From Enterocloster bolteae (GTDB lineage: Bacteria; Bacillota; Clostridia; Lachnospirales; Lachnospiraceae), in assembly GCF_002234575.2 (NCBI RefSeq), contig NZ_CP022464.2, forward strand, positions 4,588,001 to 4,652,000: a DNA stretch of 64,000 bases. Reading direction: 5' to 3'. Each line of letters opens with the position of its first letter. The first letter of the stretch is position 1. The notes under the pieces were generated by a model. It did no database searches and had not been told where the DNA came from. It saw only the letters and a program-made list of their open reading frames with translations. A program made the translations under genes and the position numbers. This document shows positions 8,966-17,681 of the stretch, in pieces.

Positions 8966-9007
8966 ATCCTGCTTCTCCTTTTCAACAATATAAATTCACA
9001 TTTTCAT

Positions 9008-9036
9008 ATTTTAGCATAGGAAACGGCAGGAAACAA
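9008..9036 (-). promoter_or_regulatory. Probable ung promoter
   Basis: On the minus strand TTGTTT (complement of 9031-9036) and TAAAAT (complement of 9008-9013) are 17 bp apart, about 45 bp upstream of ung. Confidence 0.6.
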
Positions 9037-9080
9037 CGGATATCGACAAAATAATTAAGAGAGCCGGGATTGCGCCCGCC

Positions 9081-9842
9081 CTACATCCTTACGGCAATCC
9101 CTCTCTCCCACAGGTACTTCTTAAGATCCCGTATCTCCAGTTCCTTATAATGAAACAGAGAGGCGGCCAGGGCAGCGTCCGCTCCGCCCTTTGTCAGCGC
9201 ATCATAGAAATGTTCCTTATTTCCGGCGCCTCCCGAGGCAATAACAGGTACGGATACATGGGATGCTATAAGTGAAGTCAGTTCGTTGTCATATCCGTTC
9301 CTGGTTCCGTCGCAGTCCATGCTGGTGAGCAGTATCTCTCCCGCTCCCAGGCGGTCTGCCTCCATGGCCCACTCCAGGGCATCGGTCCCCACATCCACAC
9401 GTCCGCCGTGCTTGTAAATATTCCAGCCCTTTCCATCAGCCCTGCGCCTGGCGTCTATGGCTACCACCACACATTGGCGGCCGAACTTATCCGCCGCGTC
9501 ACTGATAAGACGGGGATTGTCAATGGCTGAAGAATTAATGGATATCTTATCCGCGCCTTCCCTGAGAAGCATGCGGAAGTCTTCCACTGTACGTATGCCG
9601 CCGCCCACAGTAAACGGAATAAAAACAGTCTCCGCCACCTTGCGCACCATGTCCACCACAGTACGGCGGTTGTCCGAGGATGCCGTGATATCCAGAAATA
9701 CCAGTTCGTCTGCCCCTGCCCTGTCATAAGCCGCGGCTATCTCCACCGGGTCCCCTGCGTCCCGCAGGTTCACAAAATTTACGCCTTTTACCACCCGTCC
9801 ATTGTTCACGTCCAGGCATGGTATGATTCTTTTGGTAAACAT
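9081..9842 (-). CDS. hisF: Imidazole glycerol phosphate synthase, cyclase subunit HisF
   Basis: HisF is the (βα)8-barrel subunit that uses ammonia from HisH to convert PRFAR into imidazole glycerol phosphate and AICAR in histidine synthesis. The 253-residue protein has both catalytic aspartates in context: CLDVNNGRVVKG at residue 9 and VAIDARR near residue 128. It lies 74 bp downstream of hisH and is probably co-transcribed. No other his gene is in the window, so hisHF is separated from the rest of the pathway. Confidence 0.97.
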   Translation of the reverse strand: MFTKRIIPCLDVNNGRVVKGVNFVNLRDAGDPVEIAAAYDRAGADELVFLDITASSDNRRTVVDMVRKVAETVFIPFTVGGGIRTVEDFRMLLREGADKISINSSAIDNPRLISDAADKFGRQCVVVAIDARRRADGKGWNIYKHGGRVDVGTDALEWAMEADRLGAGEILLTSMDCDGTRNGYDNELTSLIASHVSVPVIASGGAGNKEHFYDALTKGGADAALAASLFHYKELEIRDLKKYLWERGIAVRM

Positions 9843-9916
9843 ATCGCCTCTCCTATCTCCTGTTTTAATTGGTATGGCGCTGCCTCCGGTATCCCCGTTC
9901 AGACAGCGCAGGACTT

Positions 9917-10522
9917 TTACAGTCCGATGAAATTCTTAAGAATAGCAAGGCCCACCTCTCCGCTTTTCTCCGGGTGGAACTGGCATGCAAACACATTTTC
10001 CCGTTCTACGGAAGCGTGGATTACGGTGCCGTACTCCGTGGAAGCTGCCACAATGGACTCATCCTCTGCCTTCAAATAATAGGAATGGACAAAGTAAACA
10101 TAGGATCCGTCCTCAATCCCGCGGAAAAGCTTTGCTTCCGGCCTTATCTTCAGTGAATTCCAGCCCATATGCGGAATCTTAAGTCCGGGATGCTCCGGTA
10201 TCTTAAGTATCTTTCCCGGAAGGATGCCCAGGCCGGCAGCCCCCTGGCACTCCTCACTGCCCGCAAATAGAAGCTGCAGTCCCAGGCAGATACCCAGAAA
10301 CGGAGTTCCCTGGTCCACTGTCTCATGAATCACATCCACCAGACCATACTGCTCCAGCTTTCCCATGGCATCGCCAAAGGAGCCCACCCCCGGCAGAATG
10401 ACCTTGTCCGCTTTGAGTATCGTTTTCCTGTCCCTGGTTATGACAGGCGTTTCCCCCAGTGAAAGCAGGGCTTTTTCCACACTGCGCAGGTTTCCTGCGT
10501 CGTAATCAATAATGGCAATCAT
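9917..10522 (-). CDS. hisH: Imidazole glycerol phosphate synthase, glutaminase subunit HisH
   Basis: HisH hydrolyses glutamine and channels ammonia to HisF. The class I amidotransferase triad is visible: Cys in GICLGLQLLF (about residue 80), then His and Glu in QFHPEKSG (about residue 182). I place the start at 10522, giving 201 residues beginning MIAIIDYDAGN. This matches family N-termini and has a GAGG site 8 nt upstream. A longer frame starts at 10579, but its extra 19 residues look non-coding. Confidence 0.96.
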   Translation of the reverse strand: MIAIIDYDAGNLRSVEKALLSLGETPVITRDRKTILKADKVILPGVGSFGDAMGKLEQYGLVDVIHETVDQGTPFLGICLGLQLLFAGSEECQGAAGLGILPGKILKIPEHPGLKIPHMGWNSLKIRPEAKLFRGIEDGSYVYFVHSYYLKAEDESIVAASTEYGTVIHASVERENVFACQFHPEKSGEVGLAILKNFIGL

Positions 10523-10596
10523 ACATTCAACCTCGTTCCTATGATTTAATATTTTAGCATTGTAACGTGATAAAGGCAACTTGTTTTTATAATCAC

Positions 10597-11274
10597 TTAA
10601 ATATCTGCCAGTCCGCGGATAAAGGCAACTGAATCTGCCTGGATTCCCGCGGCCCGCTCTCCCGTTTCCTTGGGTATCTGGAAAAAGGTTTCATGTATTC
10701 TGTAAAATACTGATTTCTGGTTGAAAAAACCTATCTTCTCAAATGGCCACCGCATAACGGTAGGTGTCTTAAATCCCTCTCCCAGTTCCAGGATAACCAG
10801 CCTGCGGTTCAGGGTTCCTGTCTGCCATTTCTTGTATGCCTCCCACCTTGGCAGGTAGCCTTCCTCTATGTAAGTCTCTGCCTCAACCGTATTGCCTGTC
10901 AGGGGTGCCCTGCAATGAGGGCAGATATCATCCGGCACCTCACCCTCTTCCCATATATCCTTGGTACAGGCTTTGGAACACTGCCTCCAATGGATATTTC
11001 CGCAGGGAGCCACCACCCGCCCGCTGTCAAAATCCGTGTCATAGACAGCTCCGTCTGTCACAGTGGTAACCACATAATAGTCCTTGTCCCTGACCAGGCT
11101 CCACAGGACCGCGTAAGCTTCCCGCAGCTCCTTCTGTACCGGATCCCCCAGACTGCGCAGGCGCACATCTCTACCGTCATCCCTTAATCTCCACTCCCCT
11201 CCGATGCCTATAAGTACCTTTTCCGCGCCGGAAAGCGCCTCTAACAAATCCTTCTTCTGCTGGTCCATATCCAA
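10597..11274 (-). CDS. Sirtuin-like protein lacking the catalytic histidine
   Basis: This 225-residue protein resembles NAD-dependent deacetylases (Sir2) over most of its length. It has a VLIGIGGEW start where sirtuins have a GAG-type NAD loop, a YYVVTTVTDGAV strand, a Cys4-like zinc site (C-x4-C ... CPHC, about residues 99-121), and a late LVILELGEGFKTPTV strand. In the usual catalytic-loop position, HGS/HGN, it has PCGN, so the catalytic His appears to be Cys. The classical GAGxS loop is also missing. It may bind a nucleotide without deacetylating. TTG at 11274 is preferred because AGGAG lies 6 nt upstream; an ATG at 11268 is the alternative. Confidence 0.7.
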   Translation of the reverse strand: MDMDQQKKDLLEALSGAEKVLIGIGGEWRLRDDGRDVRLRSLGDPVQKELREAYAVLWSLVRDKDYYVVTTVTDGAVYDTDFDSGRVVAPCGNIHWRQCSKACTKDIWEEGEVPDDICPHCRAPLTGNTVEAETYIEEGYLPRWEAYKKWQTGTLNRRLVILELGEGFKTPTVMRWPFEKIGFFNQKSVFYRIHETFFQIPKETGERAAGIQADSVAFIRGLADI

Positions 11275-11442
11275 TCTTCACTCCTGTCATTCATAAGGCT
11301 GTCCGGGGACCCGTGTACCTCTGATATTCCGCTCCTGTCCCCGGCGCCGTCTTATGCTATCATATCATAAAATAGGGCGGGCTTCAACGCTGCCTAATCC
11401 CGTGGGGGACGGGCAGAAGGATGGGCAGACAGCTCTTCCCGG

Positions 11443-11471
11443 TTGCATTTTTGCCGGACCTGCTATAAAAT
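11443..11471 (+). promoter_or_regulatory. Probable promoter of the COG3044-type ATPase gene
   Basis: TTGCAT (11443-11448) and TAAAAT (11466-11471) are 17 bp apart. The leader of about 85 nt includes a near-perfect CCGGAAT/ATTCCGG hairpin at 11514-11531. The rest of the 290-bp gap (11275-11564) shows no gene. Confidence 0.65.
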
Positions 11472-11564
11472 ATAGAAAGCAAATACAGAAAAAGGAGCCT
11501 GTCAAAAGGCAGACCGGAATGGAATTCCGGCCTGGCGGCGCAGGTGAAGAGGTGAAGCATCATC

Positions 11565-13328
11565 ATGAAATCAGCACAAGACCTGAGACGATTACTGGAA
11601 TCCATTGACCGGAAAGGGTATCCGGCCTATAAAGATACGCGGGGTTCATATGACTTTACGGATTATGTACTTTCCATCGACCATGTACAGGGAGATCCCT
11701 TTGCGTCCCCTTCCAAATTAAGTGTATTTATTCCGCTCCAGAGGGCCGCCTACCCCAGCGGATATTTTGACGCCCCCCACAAGCAGACTGCCCTGGAGGA
11801 TTATCTGGTCAGGCAGTTCTGCCAGGAGATCGCCAAATACAATTTTAAGGCAAAGGGTTCCGGCAAAAGCGGCCTGATAGCCACCAGCCATCCAGGGCCT
11901 GAGATTCTCAGCCGGACAGCCTGCGAATGCAGTATTAAGGGCATAACGGCCCGCTTTGAGGCAGGTTTTCCGGCCAACGGCAGGACCATTAATTCCGGTG
12001 AACTGATTAAGATCCTGTTTGACTTCCTGCCCAGGTGCGTCAAAACTGTATTTTACTATAAAAACAGGCCGGCCCAGGAGGTAAAGGCCGTGTCAGACCT
12101 GGCGGAAGACCAGTATTTCATCCGTTGTGAGCTGGAACGCCTGGGACTTGTCTCCTTTGTGGCAGACGGCTCCATCCTTCCCAGGGAAAGCGGCATTTCC
12201 AGCCGTCCCATGAAGGGCAGCGTCCCCTTCCAGTCTCCGGATTCCCTCAGGATGGAATTAAACCTTCCCCATGGCGGCAGAATTACCGGCATGGGTCTTT
12301 GCAGAGGCATTACCCTGATTGTGGGAGGCGGATATCACGGCAAATCCACTCTGTTAAAGGCACTGGAGTCCGGCGTCTACAACCATGTGGCCGGGGATGG
12401 ACGGAAATATGTCATCACTGATTCCACTGCCATGAAGCTGCGGGCAGAGGACGGCCGAAGCGTCCAGAATGTGGACATCTCCCTGTTTATCAACGATCTG
12501 CCCAACAAAAAAGACACCCACTGCTTCTCCACTGAGGATGCCAGCGGCAGCACCTCCCAGGCAGCCGCTGTCATCGAAGGGATTGAGGCCGGAAGCCGTG
12601 TCTTTCTGATTGACGAGGACACCTCCGCCACCAACTTCATGGTCAGGGATGATCTGATGCAGAAAATCATCAGCCGGGACCAGGAGCCCATTACCCCATT
12701 CATTGAGAGAGCCAGGGATTTGTATGAAAAATCAGGCATTTCAACTGTCATGGTGGCGGGAAGTTCAGGCGCATATTTCTATATTGCAGATACCATCCTC
12801 CAGATGGACTGCTATGAACCACTGGACATTACGGATAAGACCAAGGCCTTCTGTTCCGGCTACGGTGTTGAGCCCATCACCTCCGCCCCCGGCTTTCTTC
12901 TTCCGTCCGGCGGGCGCAAACTGTTAAGCAATAAGGGCGGTTCCCAGACTGCACCGGGAAATTATGCCTCATCAAACAGGGGGAATTACAGGGGCAGAGG
13001 CCCCCGCGACGGCGGCCGCGATGAGCGTATCAAGGTCAAGGTATACGGAAAGGATTCCCTTCAAATCGGCAAGTCCCCTGTGGACCTCCGGTTCGTGGAG
13101 CAGCTCATTGACTCTGAACAGACCAACTCCCTGGCACAGATGCTGCGCTACTGTGTGGAACACCAGCTGCTGGAGCGGTACACGCTAAAGGATACGGTTG
13201 CCATGCTGCTTAAGGAGATACAAAAAGGCGGACTGGCAGCCGTGGGAGACAGCTCCTATGCGGCCTGCGGCTTTTCCATGCCCAGAATACAGGAGATTTT
13301 CGCCTGCCTTAACCGATACCGCAATTAG
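11565..13328 (+). CDS. Predicted ATPase of the ABC class (COG3044 type)
   Basis: This 587-residue protein matches the ABC_ATPase family (PF09818/COG3044), soluble predicted ATPases of unknown function. The P-loop GGGYHGKST lies near residue 252, and a Walker B-like VFLIDEDTSATNF is near residue 345. No membrane segments are seen. A low-complexity Gly/Arg segment around residues 465-485 (NRGNYRGRGPRDGGR) resembles RGG boxes of RNA-binding proteins. It has its own promoter and a strong terminator. Confidence 0.9.
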   Translation: MKSAQDLRRLLESIDRKGYPAYKDTRGSYDFTDYVLSIDHVQGDPFASPSKLSVFIPLQRAAYPSGYFDAPHKQTALEDYLVRQFCQEIAKYNFKAKGSGKSGLIATSHPGPEILSRTACECSIKGITARFEAGFPANGRTINSGELIKILFDFLPRCVKTVFYYKNRPAQEVKAVSDLAEDQYFIRCELERLGLVSFVADGSILPRESGISSRPMKGSVPFQSPDSLRMELNLPHGGRITGMGLCRGITLIVGGGYHGKSTLLKALESGVYNHVAGDGRKYVITDSTAMKLRAEDGRSVQNVDISLFINDLPNKKDTHCFSTEDASGSTSQAAAVIEGIEAGSRVFLIDEDTSATNFMVRDDLMQKIISRDQEPITPFIERARDLYEKSGISTVMVAGSSGAYFYIADTILQMDCYEPLDITDKTKAFCSGYGVEPITSAPGFLLPSGGRKLLSNKGGSQTAPGNYASSNRGNYRGRGPRDGGRDERIKVKVYGKDSLQIGKSPVDLRFVEQLIDSEQTNSLAQMLRYCVEHQLLERYTLKDTVAMLLKEIQKGGLAAVGDSSYAACGFSMPRIQEIFACLNRYRN

Positions 13329-13358
13329 TTTCTGCCACCAACCGTAATGGCTTTATAA

Positions 13359-13407
13359 AAACAGCGCTTCCGCTGCCTGCAATGGCAGCGGGGCGCTGTT
13401 TCCTTTT
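13359..13407 (+). terminator. Terminator of the COG3044-type ATPase gene
   Basis: AAACAGCGC (13359-13367) pairs with GCGCTGTTT (13393-13401), and CGCTGCC with GGCAGCG inside, giving a long interrupted stem before CCTTTT. Confidence 0.8.
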
Positions 13408-13442
13408 ACTTTACCGCCGTTTATTTTCTTTTTCTGCTTCCT

Positions 13443-14465
13443 CTAATATTCCTTCCCGTCCAGAATCTCCTGATAATCCTTCAGGTTCTTCTCCAGCAGT
13501 GCGGGCGTGTCCAGGTTATAGGGACATTTTCCCTTGCACTGGTTGCAGTGGAGACACTGTTCAATCTTCTTCATTTTCTCCTGTGCGTCCGGTGTCAGCC
13601 AGGCTGCGGAAGGGGCTCTGCGTATCATAAGGGACATCCTGGCACAGTTGTTGATTTCAATGCCCACGGGACATGGCATACAGTATCCGCAGCCTCTGCA
13701 AAATTCTCCCAGAAGCTCTTCCCTGTCCTTATCAATCACTGCCCGTATCTCGTCTGTCATTTCAGGAGGATTTCCTACGTAAGACAGGAATTCATCCAGC
13801 TCCCGCTCTCTCTGAACGCCCCAGATCGGAAGCACATTGTCAAACTGGGCCAAATACGCGTAGGCTGCCCGTGAATTATTGATAAGACCGCCGGATAATG
13901 CCTTCATGGCAATGAATCCCATGCCCGCCTCCCTGCACCGTTTAACCAGCTCCAGATCCTTATCCGTGGCCAGATAACAGAATGGAAACTGCAGTGTATC
14001 ATAAAGGCCTGAATCAATTGCCTCCATGGCCACTGACAGCCTGTGGTTGGTGATTCCTATGTGGCGTACCTTGCCCTGCTCCTTAGCCTCCAGCATGGCT
14101 TCATACAGTCCAGTGCCATCTCCCGGCTTTGGACAGAAGGAAGGATTATGGAATTGATAGAGATCCACATGGTCTGTCCTCAGGTTTTTCAGGGAAATTT
14201 CCAAATCCTCCCTGAATTTCTCCGCAGTCTTTGCGGCTGTCTTGGTTGCGACAAACACCTTGTCACGTATTCCCTCAAGGGCGGCTCCCAGCTTTTCCTC
14301 ACTGTCCGTATAATTCCTGGCTGTGTCAAAGAACGTGATTCCGCCTTCATATGCCTTTTTTATCAGGTATACGGCATCCTCCTTCGGTATTCTCTGGACG
14401 GGAAGGGCCCCGAACCCATTTTTGTTCACCGTTATACCGGTTTTCCCCAAAGTAACTTCCACCAT
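13443..14465 (-). CDS. Aldo/keto reductase with C-terminal 4Fe-4S domain
   Basis: This 340-residue fusion has an aldo/keto reductase barrel (residues 1-250) and a ferredoxin-type C terminus. The two cysteine clusters are CRGCGYCMPCP (about residue 253) and CLHCNQCKGKCP (about residue 309). Barrel residues typical of the family are present: FDTARNYTDSE with catalytic Asp and Tyr, then ATKTAAK. Such fusions are frequent in anaerobic Firmicutes and probably pass electrons between iron-sulfur and NAD(P)H pools. The start at 14465 is chosen because AAGGAGG lies 8 nt upstream; the ATG at 14483 overlaps that site. Confidence 0.9.
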   Translation of the reverse strand: MVEVTLGKTGITVNKNGFGALPVQRIPKEDAVYLIKKAYEGGITFFDTARNYTDSEEKLGAALEGIRDKVFVATKTAAKTAEKFREDLEISLKNLRTDHVDLYQFHNPSFCPKPGDGTGLYEAMLEAKEQGKVRHIGITNHRLSVAMEAIDSGLYDTLQFPFCYLATDKDLELVKRCREAGMGFIAMKALSGGLINNSRAAYAYLAQFDNVLPIWGVQRERELDEFLSYVGNPPEMTDEIRAVIDKDREELLGEFCRGCGYCMPCPVGIEINNCARMSLMIRRAPSAAWLTPDAQEKMKKIEQCLHCNQCKGKCPYNLDTPALLEKNLKDYQEILDGKEY

Positions 14466-14734
14466 CTTATGTACCTCCTTCAAGCCTGCTGTTTTTTATT
14501 ATTCTACCATAAAACTGCTGCCATCTACAACAGAAGGACTCAAACAAACATAAAATTGTACGCTGTTTTGACCCCACGTCCCGTATATCCGGCGGGTTGG
14601 ATATCCTGCTGGTAAACACACTGTTTCCACATTCCCGGATTTGTGATAGAATGGATAAAACAAAGCGGCAAACAAGAATGTCTTTGGCAGATACGCCGAG
14701 AACAGCTGATTGAACGCAGCAGGGAGGTTATGCG

Positions 14735-15418
14735 GTGAAAAAGATTGGGATTCTTTGCGCCGGCGATACGGAACTGGCCCCTTTTTTAGAACATATGAAA
14801 GGGCAGCAAATTACAGAAAAGGCAATGCTTAAATTCCATACGGGAACCATAAATCATGTGAATGTGTCCGCCGTATACAGCGGCGTCTGCAAAGTAAACG
14901 CCGCCATTGCGGCCCAGCTTTTGATCGATATGTTCCATGTGGACTTAATCATCAACGCAGGAACCGCAGGCGGGATGAAGGAAGGGGTGCAGCTTTTTGA
15001 TACTGTAATCTCGGAACGGGTGATTTACCATGATGTGGCCGATGATATTCTGACGGGCTTTCACCCATGGCTGAAATCAAATTATTTTTTAGCAGATCAG
15101 GAGTTGTGCGCCATAGCCAGAGCCTATAGCCGGACGTCAAAACATCCTGTTCTGTTTGGAACCATGGTTACCGGGGAGCAATTTATTGAAGATGAAAAAA
15201 GAGAGGAAATCAATCAGAAATTTGACCCCCTCTCCACAGACATGGAAACGGCCGGCGTTGCCCATGTCTGCTATGTAAACCGCATTCCATTTCTGGCAGT
15301 GCGGACCATTACGGATACCGTTACGCATCAGGGCATCGAAACCTTTGACCAGAACTGCGAAGCGGCCTCTGAAATATCCGCGGAGATTGTTTTAGGCATT
15401 CTTGGGCAATTAGATTAG
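14735..15418 (+). CDS. 5'-Methylthioadenosine/S-adenosylhomocysteine nucleosidase family protein
   Basis: This 227-residue protein has the PNP/UDP phosphorylase fold of MTA/SAH nucleosidases, which release adenine from methylthioadenosine and S-adenosylhomocysteine. It has the INAGTAGG loop (about residue 73), a DMETAG segment (about residue 169) where the family has the purine-binding Met-Glu pair, and RTITDT (about residue 189) with the catalytic Asp. The start is GTG, with GGGAGG 7 nt upstream. It lies 15 bp before a metallo-hydrolase gene and is likely co-transcribed. A related nucleoside could be the true substrate. Confidence 0.8.
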   Translation: MKKIGILCAGDTELAPFLEHMKGQQITEKAMLKFHTGTINHVNVSAVYSGVCKVNAAIAAQLLIDMFHVDLIINAGTAGGMKEGVQLFDTVISERVIYHDVADDILTGFHPWLKSNYFLADQELCAIARAYSRTSKHPVLFGTMVTGEQFIEDEKREEINQKFDPLSTDMETAGVAHVCYVNRIPFLAVRTITDTVTHQGIETFDQNCEAASEISAEIVLGILGQLD

Positions 15419-15433
15419 GAGGTATAAGGGCTT

Positions 15434-16708
15434 ATGCTGATACAAAATGGGCATCAACAATTACAGGACTTTACGAATAAGAACTATAAACAAACCATAA
15501 CTGAAGTGACAAAGGGCGTATGGTTTGTTTTGGGATTGGGACACAGCAACGCCATTTTTATTGAAGCGGGTTCCAGCGTTATTTTGATTGACACATTGGA
15601 TACACGGGAGCGAGGGGAACAGCTGCTGGACCTGATCCGGCAAAATACAAAAAAAGAAGTCGGTACAATCATCTACACCCACGGCCATCCTGACCACCGG
15701 GGCGGCGCAGGAGCTTTTATGGATAGCAGGCCGGAGGTCATCGCCTTTGCGCCGGCGGCTCCAGCCTTAGAAAAAACCGGGCTTTTACAGGATATTCAAA
15801 ATCTGCGGGGGGCACGGCAATTTGGCTATCCCCTTACCGACCAAGAAGCAATTTCACAGGGCATCGGTCCCCGTGAAGGGATTACCCACGGAGAACACCG
15901 TGCCTTTGTTTTGCCCACCACTCTTTATGAACAAGACAAGGTAAGCCGTGAAATCGACGGCGTACAGTTGGAAATGGTTCGTCTCCCCGGAGAATCGGAA
16001 GAAGAAATAATGATTTGGCTGCCGCAGAAAAAGGTGTTGTGCTGCGGGGATAATTTCTACGGCTGTTTTCCCAACCTCTATGCGATCCGCGGAGGGCAAT
16101 ACCGTGATCTTGCGGCATGGATTCACAGTATTGACGTACTGATGTCCTATCCGGCTGAGTGTCTCCTGCCGGGACACACGGCGGCGATTCTGGGACATAA
16201 AACCATCAGCAGCACCTTGGGGAATTTCAGAAATGCATTTGAATATATTCTGACGCAAACGTTGGAGGGAATGAACGCGGGAAAGACTGCGGATCAGTTG
16301 GCGGCTGATATACAATTACCCCCCGAATATGCAGGTCTTCCCTATCTGGCAGAGCATTATGGCTGTGTGGAATGGACGATACGGTCCATTTACTCGGCTT
16401 ACCTGGGATGGTTCGACGGGAACCCCACGCATTTGCACCCCCTGTCCCCCGAAGAACATTCACAAAAGATGATTGCGTTAATCGGCGGCGTGCAGACTGT
16501 TTTGGACGCGGCCAAAACAGCCCTTTCCCACCAAGAATACCAATGGTGTCTGGAACTATGCGATTTACTTTTATCCAATGGGAATTCAGCAAAAGAGGAA
16601 GTATTGCACCTAAAGGCTTCCTCGCTGGAAAAACTGGCGGAGTACGAAACCAGCGCCAACGGACGGCACTATTATATGGTATGTGCCAAAGAAATGAACC
16701 CGGAATAA
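15434..16708 (+). CDS. MBL-fold hydrolase of the alkyl sulfatase type
   Basis: This 424-residue metallo-β-lactamase-fold enzyme has the zinc motif THGHPDHRGG (about residue 76) and later metal ligands in CCGDNFYG and LLPGHT. The domain order (MBL domain, then a helical dimerisation-like segment after residue 270) resembles alkyl sulfatases. It is shorter than the classical enzymes of about 600-660 residues and has no obvious C-terminal SCP2-like domain. It follows the nucleosidase gene by 15 bp and ends at a hairpin terminator. The substrate is unknown. Confidence 0.8.
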   Translation: MLIQNGHQQLQDFTNKNYKQTITEVTKGVWFVLGLGHSNAIFIEAGSSVILIDTLDTRERGEQLLDLIRQNTKKEVGTIIYTHGHPDHRGGAGAFMDSRPEVIAFAPAAPALEKTGLLQDIQNLRGARQFGYPLTDQEAISQGIGPREGITHGEHRAFVLPTTLYEQDKVSREIDGVQLEMVRLPGESEEEIMIWLPQKKVLCCGDNFYGCFPNLYAIRGGQYRDLAAWIHSIDVLMSYPAECLLPGHTAAILGHKTISSTLGNFRNAFEYILTQTLEGMNAGKTADQLAADIQLPPEYAGLPYLAEHYGCVEWTIRSIYSAYLGWFDGNPTHLHPLSPEEHSQKMIALIGGVQTVLDAAKTALSHQEYQWCLELCDLLLSNGNSAKEEVLHLKASSLEKLAEYETSANGRHYYMVCAKEMNPE

Positions 16709-16739
16709 ATTCTAACTTTTTTCTGATATGTAATCAAAG

Positions 16740-16770
16740 CGGGCAAGCACAGTAGGGGCTTGCCCGTTTT
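16740..16770 (+). terminator. Terminator after the MBL hydrolase
   Basis: CGGGCAAGC (16740-16748) pairs with GCTTGCCCG (16758-16766), followed by TTTT. From 16771 to 16997 I see no supportable gene. Confidence 0.8.
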
Positions 16771-16997
16771 GTCTGCCCATTCAGCAGGACATGGGCTTTC
16801 TATACACCCTGTCTGATGCTGAAACCAGACCTGCGCCTGCGGCAGCGGTATTTTCACGGCAACGCCGGCAGAGCGCATAATACGCTTACTTCGCCCAAAG
16901 CCGTGTGCCAAAGGGTGCCCCTTGGAAAACCCATTCCGCCTGCCGGCTGCCCAATCCGAATGTTTCCCAACTTACCGCTTATACAGGTTTTCATGTA

Positions 16998-17240
16998 TCA
17001 TGCGCTGAGCGTCACGTCCCCTCCTGCCAGCATTTCTTTTAAATCATCTATGGTCATGTCCCGTTCCTTTAACATCTCGTTGACCACCTTAAATTCCTCC
17101 AGCTGGATATGTTCCATCAGTGCCTTTTCCTTTTCTCTCATGGTTTCCAGACAGCTTTCATACTGTGCTATGGATGCTTGTACATCCGCCAGCTCTCCCT
17201 GCATTTTTTCAACCGGTGACTTTCTTACTCCCCGTGCCAT
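16998..17240 (-). CDS. Small coiled-coil protein
   Basis: This 80-residue acidic protein is almost entirely helical. Heptad-like spacing over residues 12-60 suggests a coiled coil. AAGGAG lies 9 nt before the ATG. It resembles in style the small coiled-coil proteins of conjugative elements (such as DUF4315), but no other element gene is near. Function is unknown; it is called coding because of the good ribosome-binding site and biased composition. Confidence 0.6.
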   Translation of the reverse strand: MARGVRKSPVEKMQGELADVQASIAQYESCLETMREKEKALMEHIQLEEFKVVNEMLKERDMTIDDLKEMLAGGDVTLSA

Positions 17241-17506
17241 AAACGTGCGCTCCTTTTCTTTTTGATAATATCTGGTCTGAATCTGCTTCCGGGTATCTGT
17301 TCGGAGGACAGGTCCATTTATTACCAGTATATGTAAGCAAATTTCAAAATATACATAAGCTGTATAAAATCCGCTCCGGGTTTAGGTTCGCTGTCCCGGG
17401 TCAGGTAAGCTCTCCTTGCAGCCGGTAAATCAACGGAATCATCCAAAGCCCGGCAGCTCCGGTAAGCCGGACAAAAGGGCAGCCGCAGAGGGCAGATAAA
17501 AAGAGG

Positions 17507-17583
17507 CCCATAAAGAGAGTCCCATAAAGAGAGTCCCATAAAGAGAGTCCCATAAAGAGAAGCCCATAAAGAGAAGCCCATGC
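17507..17583. repeat. 14-bp tandem repeat, five copies plus a partial
   Basis: The unit CCCATAAAGAGAGT starts at 17507, 17521, 17535, 17549 and 17563, with a partial copy at 17577. The last two full copies end in AAG instead of AGT. The period is exactly 14 bp, not a multiple of 3. It lies in the divergent region between the coiled-coil gene and the TPR gene, about 100 bp upstream of the latter. Apart from this repeat, 17241-17681 shows no gene. Confidence 0.95.
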
Positions 17584-17681
17584 AAACATCTGTTTCCGCC
17601 TACTCGTCTTTTGGAAAATTTCATGGTATAATACTTCCATGACTTCCATGTGCCGCCATATTGCCGGAAAGGAAAACAATA

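Noticed and set aside
16771..16997. Possible remnant gene on the minus strand
   Set aside because: A short open frame exists, but I could not tie it to any family or start signal.
17507..17583. Possible CRISPR array
   Set aside because: Units are 14 bp with no spacers. None of the repeat arrays in the window has regular unique spacers, and no cas gene is present.
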